Shown here piece after piece: positions 5,697-9,419 of a stretch of 9,419 nucleotides of DNA (positions are counted from its first letter, which is position 1; each line of letters starts with the position of its first letter). The notes below the pieces were generated by a model, which saw nothing but the letters and a program-made list of their open reading frames with translations, was not told the DNA's origin and searched no databases. The translations under genes and the position numbers were made by a program. The DNA is from Planctomycetaceae bacterium UBA969 (lineage in GTDB: Bacteria > Planctomycetota > Planctomycetia > Gemmatales > Gemmataceae), in contig DBCB01000177.1 in NCBI GenBank assembly GCA_002303765.1, positions 1 to 9,419 on the forward strand. Reading direction: 5' to 3'.

Positions 5697-7121
5697 ATGA
5701 ATCACCCCATATGCCGGAATTTGATTTTATTGCTAATTCTGACAGGTTATTCAGCATATTTGCCCGGTGCAGGCGAAGACGAGTGGAAATTTGAGGTATT
5801 GCATCGAAAAACCGGCCTGCCCTTCTATGGGTTATTAATCTCAGAATCACCAAATCAGGCAGTTTTCAAGTGCATTGTAAGAAAGCCCGGCTCGCCAACC
5901 CTTGTTTTCACAGAAAACTTCGAAAAATCAAGCATCCAGAAAATAGACCGCCTGCCCGAACCAGAACGAATCCTGCTTGCAGCCAAGTTAGATTCACTTG
6001 CCAAAGAACGCGAACGCCTTGCCAACACCCTGAGATCCCTCGATCCGAAATCCATCGCGGGCAAAAACCCGATCGAATATGTGAAACTAGAAAAAGCAAT
6101 CTGGCCCGCTTCTAAAAAAGACAACGCCTTTTCCTACAGTTCCCAATATTTCACCCTGGTGACCAACTCCCGCCCAGAAATGGCACAACTTGCTGCAATC
6201 CAACTCGAACAGGTTTATTCCGCCTATGCCAGAACTCTGCCACCCCGCAGAATGAATATCAAACCCACCACGATTCTACTCACCAATTCTGTCAAAGAAT
6301 ACCAAGACATTTTGAAAACTAGTGCGATCAATATCAAAAACCCCGCCTACTTCGACCTCAGCAAAAACCAAATTATTTGTGGCAGCGACCTCGATAGGCT
6401 TAGCACCTCCCAAGAAGAGATAAGCTCCTTTCATTCGAAACAATTGCAGGATCTTCTAAAAAAAGAAAACGATTTGAAGCTGTTTTACAAAAACAAAATC
6501 CCGCCGGATCATACTGCCTCCCTTCTCGATAGCCGTAAGAAAATTAAACAGGCAGATGATGGGAATCTGGTAATGATTCAGAAGGAACGTAAAAGACTTT
6601 TCGAAAGGCTTTACCATGAAGCTTTTCACGCTTATCTTTCCTGCGCTGTTGTCGACCCTAGAGAAGGCGAAATACCTCTTTGGCTAAATGAAGGGCTGGC
6701 ACAAATATTTGAAGCTGCAGTTTTCGAAATAGGCGAGCTTCGAATAGGACATGCAGACAAAACCAGATTAGAATTTGTCAAACTAGCGCTGAATCAAAAC
6801 ACCCTTCCCACAATCAAAGATCTGCTCACCTCGCAACCCGCCCTGTTTCTTGTTTATCACCCTTCCGAAAAAGAGACCTCTCAACGCATGTATTTTGCAA
6901 GTTGGGCCTTAGCATTCAATCTGGCATTCAAACAAAAAGTTTTGGGTAAGCAAGTTCTCGATGATTACTCCAAGGCGCTTAAAAATGGTGGAAATCCCGT
7001 CGAATGTTTTGAAAAACTCACAGGCAAATCATTGCAAGATTTCGAAAAAGAACATCAAGCCTATTTGAAAGGGCTTCGACTCGATGGTATTTCAAATAGC
7101 GCTATTTCAAATGGAAAGTAA
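5697..7121 (+). CDS. Secreted HExxH zinc metalloprotease, DUF1570-like (planctomycete type)
   Basis: The product has 474 residues from the ATG at 5697. A signal peptide covers residues 1 to about 24 (MNHPICRNLILLLILTG, then an AYLPGAGED end). A small N-terminal domain (about 25-85) starts with WKFEVLHRKTG and is of the kind seen in planctomycete secreted proteins. A helical stretch (ILLAAKLDSLAKERERL) follows. The catalytic core has HEAFH at 307-311 and WLNEGLAQIFE at 329-339, giving predicted zinc ligands H307, H311 and E332 with catalytic E308, a gluzincin pattern like DUF1570 / peptidase MA-type proteins. The natural substrate is unknown. The reading frame stays open upstream to a TTG at 5598, but those residues are not signal-like, and the strong Shine-Dalgarno there serves another frame, so I choose 5697 despite its weak GGA. 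The gene is divergent from rplC and convergent with dedA, with only 6 bases between stop codons. Confidence 0.85.
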   Translation: MNHPICRNLILLLILTGYSAYLPGAGEDEWKFEVLHRKTGLPFYGLLISESPNQAVFKCIVRKPGSPTLVFTENFEKSSIQKIDRLPEPERILLAAKLDSLAKERERLANTLRSLDPKSIAGKNPIEYVKLEKAIWPASKKDNAFSYSSQYFTLVTNSRPEMAQLAAIQLEQVYSAYARTLPPRRMNIKPTTILLTNSVKEYQDILKTSAINIKNPAYFDLSKNQIICGSDLDRLSTSQEEISSFHSKQLQDLLKKENDLKLFYKNKIPPDHTASLLDSRKKIKQADDGNLVMIQKERKRLFERLYHEAFHAYLSCAVVDPREGEIPLWLNEGLAQIFEAAVFEIGELRIGHADKTRLEFVKLALNQNTLPTIKDLLTSQPALFLVYHPSEKETSQRMYFASWALAFNLAFKQKVLGKQVLDDYSKALKNGGNPVECFEKLTGKSLQDFEKEHQAYLKGLRLDGISNSAISNGK

Positions 7122-7127
7122 TTCGTT

Positions 7128-7880
7128 CTAAGCTGGGTTATCTATTTTGCCTGAAGGAATTGCTTGTTCGGATGGAACCAACACATTTTCAACTGAAGGT
7201 TTTTTATCGGTGTGTGGGATATGGCTTGCTACCTGATGGCCAATGATAGGCACTTCTTCTGGGTCGCCCTCGGAAACAGGATTACGCAAGAATCTATAAA
7301 GCAAATAAACTGCAAGTGCAATTAGCCCAACCAAAATAATGATGGGACTCAACTTCACTAAAGCGCCTTCTGCATTTTCCAACACTTCCTTAAACTTTTC
7401 TCCAAACCAGAATGCCAGCAGGAAAAAAAATGTATTACCAACCCCCGCTCCCAATCCATCTGCTATCACAAATCTGGTAACACTCAACCTAAGCAACCCC
7501 GCTGTAAGAAACAAAGGCATCCTCACCCCGGGTACCAACCTGCCAAACAAAAGAATATTAACGCCATACTTTTCAAAGTTATCGAGAATGCGCCCCTGCG
7601 TTTCCTTGGGCACCCAACGCAACATCCAAGGAAGATTAAACAGCCTTTTCCCATAGAACCTTCCTGCGGTATATAAAATACTATCACTTAAAACCACCGC
7701 AAAAATACAGGTGGGAAGCATCAACCAGCGTGCCAACCCATATTCGGGGTGATGGGCTGTCCATAATCCTGCGCAAACAATCGCAACCTCTTCAGGAATA
7801 GGTGCACCCATTCCAGATGCAATAAACATCCCGAAAAAAAAGGCAAACGCCTGCAGTGCCTGTACATCAATTTCAAACAA
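7128..7880 (-). CDS. DedA family (SNARE-associated/VTT domain) membrane protein
   Basis: The product has 250 residues and a TTG start at 7880. The codon before it is TGA, so no longer frame exists, and GGAG (7888-7891) lies 7 bases upstream. DedA landmarks are GAPIPEEVAIVCAG (25-38, acidic E30/E31), a membrane-embedded SDS with D66, GRFYGKRLF (73-81), and GRLVPGVRMPLFLTAG (113-128). R114 and R120 match the arginine pair that is essential in E. coli YqjA/YghB (from memory). Hydrophobic segments lie around 8-25, 52-70, 107-130, 136-160 and 178-197. DedA proteins are thought to move lipid carriers or phospholipids across the inner membrane and to support envelope homeostasis. After residue 200 there is a polar, proline-rich tail of about 50 residues with no match I recognise. 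The gene is convergent with the metalloprotease and divergent from the isomerase gene. Confidence 0.92.
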   Translation of the reverse strand: MFEIDVQALQAFAFFFGMFIASGMGAPIPEEVAIVCAGLWTAHHPEYGLARWLMLPTCIFAVVLSDSILYTAGRFYGKRLFNLPWMLRWVPKETQGRILDNFEKYGVNILLFGRLVPGVRMPLFLTAGLLRLSVTRFVIADGLGAGVGNTFFFLLAFWFGEKFKEVLENAEGALVKLSPIIILVGLIALAVYLLYRFLRNPVSEGDPEEVPIIGHQVASHIPHTDKKPSVENVLVPSEQAIPSGKIDNPA

Positions 7881-7887
7881 TCAACAT

Positions 7888-7891
7888 CTCC
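7888..7891 (-). promoter_or_regulatory. Ribosome binding site supporting the TTG start of the DedA gene
   Basis: GGAG on the minus strand has a 7-base gap to TTG at 7880. ATG codons at 7893 and 7887 share one frame that ends after MEMLIV at a TGA overlapping the TTG start region, so they cannot start the DedA protein. They might form a tiny coupled upstream frame. Confidence 0.55.
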
Positions 7892-7951
7892 ATGAATAAC
7901 TCAGCTTCTACCATGTTCTTTTATAACCAATAACCCCCAGTTTTTGCAAAG

Positions 7952-7987
7952 CCATTATCCTTTTTAACCCATAGCCTCTTTTAACCC
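7952..7987. repeat. Imperfect 19-bp tandem repeat in the dedA/isomerase intergenic region
   Basis: Two overlapping 19-base units (7952-7970 and 7969-7987) each begin CCAT and end TTTTAACCC or similar, with 14 of 19 positions equal. A related TTTTATAACC lies near 7919. They sit between the divergent dedA and isomerase genes (gap 7881-8049), so they could be binding sites for a regulator. A TATTAT (8014-8019) in the same gap could be a -10 box for the isomerase gene, but I see no matching -35 box. Confidence 0.3.
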
Positions 7988-8049
7988 TTCATGTTATGTT
8001 TAATCCTTGGATTTATTATGACTCCCTTTAACAAGAGCGTATCTACATC

Positions 8050-8871
8050 ATGCAACTTGGATTAATAAACTCAGCTTGGGCGCAGGCAGGAAAAGCCACC
8101 TCTTACGGCATACAAAAAACCAAGGAAATCGGGTTCGATTGCATCGATATTTTTGCAGACCCACTCGATACCGATGCCAAAGAACGCAGGCTCATTCGCA
8201 CCGAATGCGAAAAAGCGGGCCTGCCCATCATCAGCGTAGCTTGCGTTGCAACAGGTTTGATCGATTTTAACCCAAGTGTGCAACGCTTCCACATGGATCG
8301 CTGCCATAAATATCTAGATATGTGTTACGAATTCAATGCTAAAAACCTTTTGCTCGTCCTAGGAGAATACATCTGGGAAAAACAAGTCATCCCGCCCCAA
8401 GAACAATGGAACACAGCAGTTTATAATACCTGCGAACTAGGTAAATACGCCCAAGGCCTAGGCCTGCAAATTGCTATCGAACTCGAACCCTTCAAACTTT
8501 CCCTCGTTAATAATGTAGAAAGCATGGTTCGTTTTCTTGATGAAGTCAACCACCCCGCTGTAAAAGCCAACATCGATATTTCTCACCTACTCCTTTCCAA
8601 TACCCCCGCTTCTGAATTAAAAAAACTTACAGGCAAAGCCATCCATGTTCATATCAGCGATTGCGATGGTAAAGTGCATGGCGACCTACCCCCCGGCAAA
8701 GGCGTTGTAGATTTTCCCCCATATCTGCAAGAAATCAAGAAGTTGAATGTTCCGGGTGCGATCAGCATTGAATTGGAGTATTCCCCAGAACCTGAAAAGA
8801 TTTATGAGTGGGTGCTGGAGGCCTACCAAAGCACAAGTAAATTGTTAAAACACGCCGGGCTTCGAGGTTAA
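8050..8871 (+). CDS. Sugar phosphate isomerase/epimerase-like TIM-barrel protein (AP endonuclease 2 superfamily)
   Basis: The product has 273 residues and no signal peptide, so it should be cytoplasmic. The layout is that of the PF01261 TIM barrel used by ketose 3-epimerases, xylose isomerase-like enzymes and inosose dehydratase. Strand ends carry the expected metal ligands: IAIELEP with E144, NIDISH with D176 and H179, HVHISD with H201, H210 before GDLPPGKG, and ISIELEYSPEP with E241. The GDLPPGKGVVDF loop is typical of the family. These enzymes bind one divalent metal and isomerise or epimerise sugars or related polyols through an enediolate. The exact substrate cannot be read from sequence alone. 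The start ATG has no strong Shine-Dalgarno, only a distant AAGAG. The gene is divergent from dedA and is followed, 69 bases later on the same strand, by an unrecognised gene. Confidence 0.88.
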   Translation: MQLGLINSAWAQAGKATSYGIQKTKEIGFDCIDIFADPLDTDAKERRLIRTECEKAGLPIISVACVATGLIDFNPSVQRFHMDRCHKYLDMCYEFNAKNLLLVLGEYIWEKQVIPPQEQWNTAVYNTCELGKYAQGLGLQIAIELEPFKLSLVNNVESMVRFLDEVNHPAVKANIDISHLLLSNTPASELKKLTGKAIHVHISDCDGKVHGDLPPGKGVVDFPPYLQEIKKLNVPGAISIELEYSPEPEKIYEWVLEAYQSTSKLLKHAGLRG

Positions 8872-8883
8872 ATCGCAAGTAAT

Positions 8884-8914
8884 ATGGTTATTGCCGTTCT
8901 TAAGATGTAACCAT
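8884..8914. repeat. 7-bp inverted repeat between the isomerase and the next gene
   Basis: ATGGTTA (8884-8890) and TAACCAT (8908-8914) are exact reverse complements, separated by 17 bases. They lie in the 69-base gap ahead of the ATG at 8941. They could be an operator for that gene or a weak hairpin after the isomerase gene. No T-run follows. Confidence 0.3.
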
Positions 8915-8940
8915 TAGGAACTTTTGAGTACTTTAGAAAC

Positions 8941-9419
8941 ATGAACAACAACAGCAAACCATTGGCAAACAAAGCTTTAGGAGAATTATTTTCCTCACAT
9001 TTGAAGCAACAAATCAATCTTTTTGAACAAGGGTTGGGTGCGCCTTCAAACTTGGAAACAGCTATACCACATGGCACCCTATCTGATGTTGGAATAGATC
9101 CAATACCCGCATGGAAAGATAGTATTTTTCCTACCCTTAAAAACACCAAGGGAGCAATTGCGAATATATCCGCACCCCCCGGTTGGCAATCGCTACTCTT
9201 TAGTCTGCCTGCACTTTTCGGAATTCCTTTTGCCAGCGGGCAGTTCCCGCAAGCAGTAAGAAACCCCATCGAACTTTCCAATTTCATTCGTGAAGAAACA
9301 GGCTGGCCAACTCTACTGCCTTTGCCCGAACTCGAAGGATGGTCTAAAGGGAACCTGCAAAAACAACTCATCAGCGTAGGCATCTGCAGGCTTGCAGGAA
9401 GGCATGACCAAGCATCAAC
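8941..9419 (+). CDS. Unrecognised protein, N-terminal part (partial, runs off the right edge)
   Basis: ATG at 8941 opens a frame with no stop to the end of the window, giving 159 full codons. An in-frame TAA at 8908-8910, with no other start between, fixes this ATG as the first possible one. The protein begins MNNNSKPLANKALGELF, has no signal peptide or membrane segment in the visible part, and contains APPGWQSLLFSLPALFGIP and a RNPIELSNFIREETGWPTLL segment rich in Trp, Pro and Leu. Its codon and amino acid use match the neighbouring genes. The opposite strand also has an open frame over 8868-9383, but that frame is Cys/Ser/Pro-rich and looks like a shadow. No clear Shine-Dalgarno is present. 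I do not recognise a family. Sharing a strand with the isomerase gene and a 69-base gap leaves co-transcription possible. Confidence 0.7.
   Translation, partial: MNNNSKPLANKALGELFSSHLKQQINLFEQGLGAPSNLETAIPHGTLSDVGIDPIPAWKDSIFPTLKNTKGAIANISAPPGWQSLLFSLPALFGIPFASGQFPQAVRNPIELSNFIREETGWPTLLPLPELEGWSKGNLQKQLISVGICRLAGRHDQAS

Noticed and set aside
7094..7107. Perfect 14-bp palindrome AAATAGCGCTATTT at the end of the metalloprotease gene
   Set aside because: It lies inside codons for the ISNSAISN repeat and has neither a loop of suitable size nor a T-run, so a terminator role between the convergent genes is not supported.
8868..9383. 171-codon open frame on the minus strand
   Set aside because: It overlaps the 3' end of the isomerase gene and lies opposite a plus-strand frame of better composition. 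Its translation is Cys/Ser/Pro-rich with no recognisable domain.

Overview
The window looks like a piece of a planctomycete-type chromosome (phylum Planctomycetota, inferred). It carries a secreted type I sulfatase, a DUF1570-like secreted zinc metalloprotease, a sugar phosphate isomerase/epimerase-type TIM barrel and a serine hydrolase fused to a DUF1343/NamZ domain. Genes are loosely packed, mostly not in operons, with weak ribosome binding sites and some TTG starts. By eye, G+C is in the mid-40s percent, which is low for the group, so I do not name a genus. I see no insertion sequence, prophage, CRISPR array or attachment site.

Layout. At the left edge is the 5' part of a sulfatase (minus strand, running off the window). 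Divergent from it is a long secreted two-domain protein (453-2741, plus): an N-terminal class C beta-lactamase-like serine hydrolase and a C-terminal NamZ-like exo-beta-N-acetylmuramidase domain. Convergent to that is a GT39/ArnT-like membrane glycosyltransferase (2763-4445, minus). Next come a Rho-independent terminator, tRNA-Phe(GAA) and rplC (ribosomal protein L3), all on the minus strand. rplC stands alone, without rpsJ before it or rplD after it. Divergent from rplC is a secreted HExxH metalloprotease (5697-7121, plus). It is preceded by a possible 21-codon leader ORF that has a very strong Shine-Dalgarno sequence and ends in six leucine codons. A DedA-family membrane protein (7128-7880, minus, TTG start) is convergent to the protease. 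Divergent from dedA are a TIM-barrel isomerase/epimerase (8050-8871, plus) and the first 159 codons of an unrecognised protein that runs off the right edge.

How the genes relate. The sulfatase, the serine hydrolase-NamZ fusion, the glycosyltransferase and the TIM-barrel isomerase fit an organism that remodels and consumes complex glycans, including peptidoglycan. The gene order does not form one pathway: nearly every gene is divergent or convergent to its neighbour. rplC and tRNA-Phe are the only pair that may share a transcript, and they end at a shared terminator.

The observations most worth a second look are the solitary rplC with its structured leader, the leucine-rich leader ORF overlapping the rplC promoter, the enzyme fusion with altered NamZ signature residues, and the unknown gene at the right edge. 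None of these is proof of a new system.
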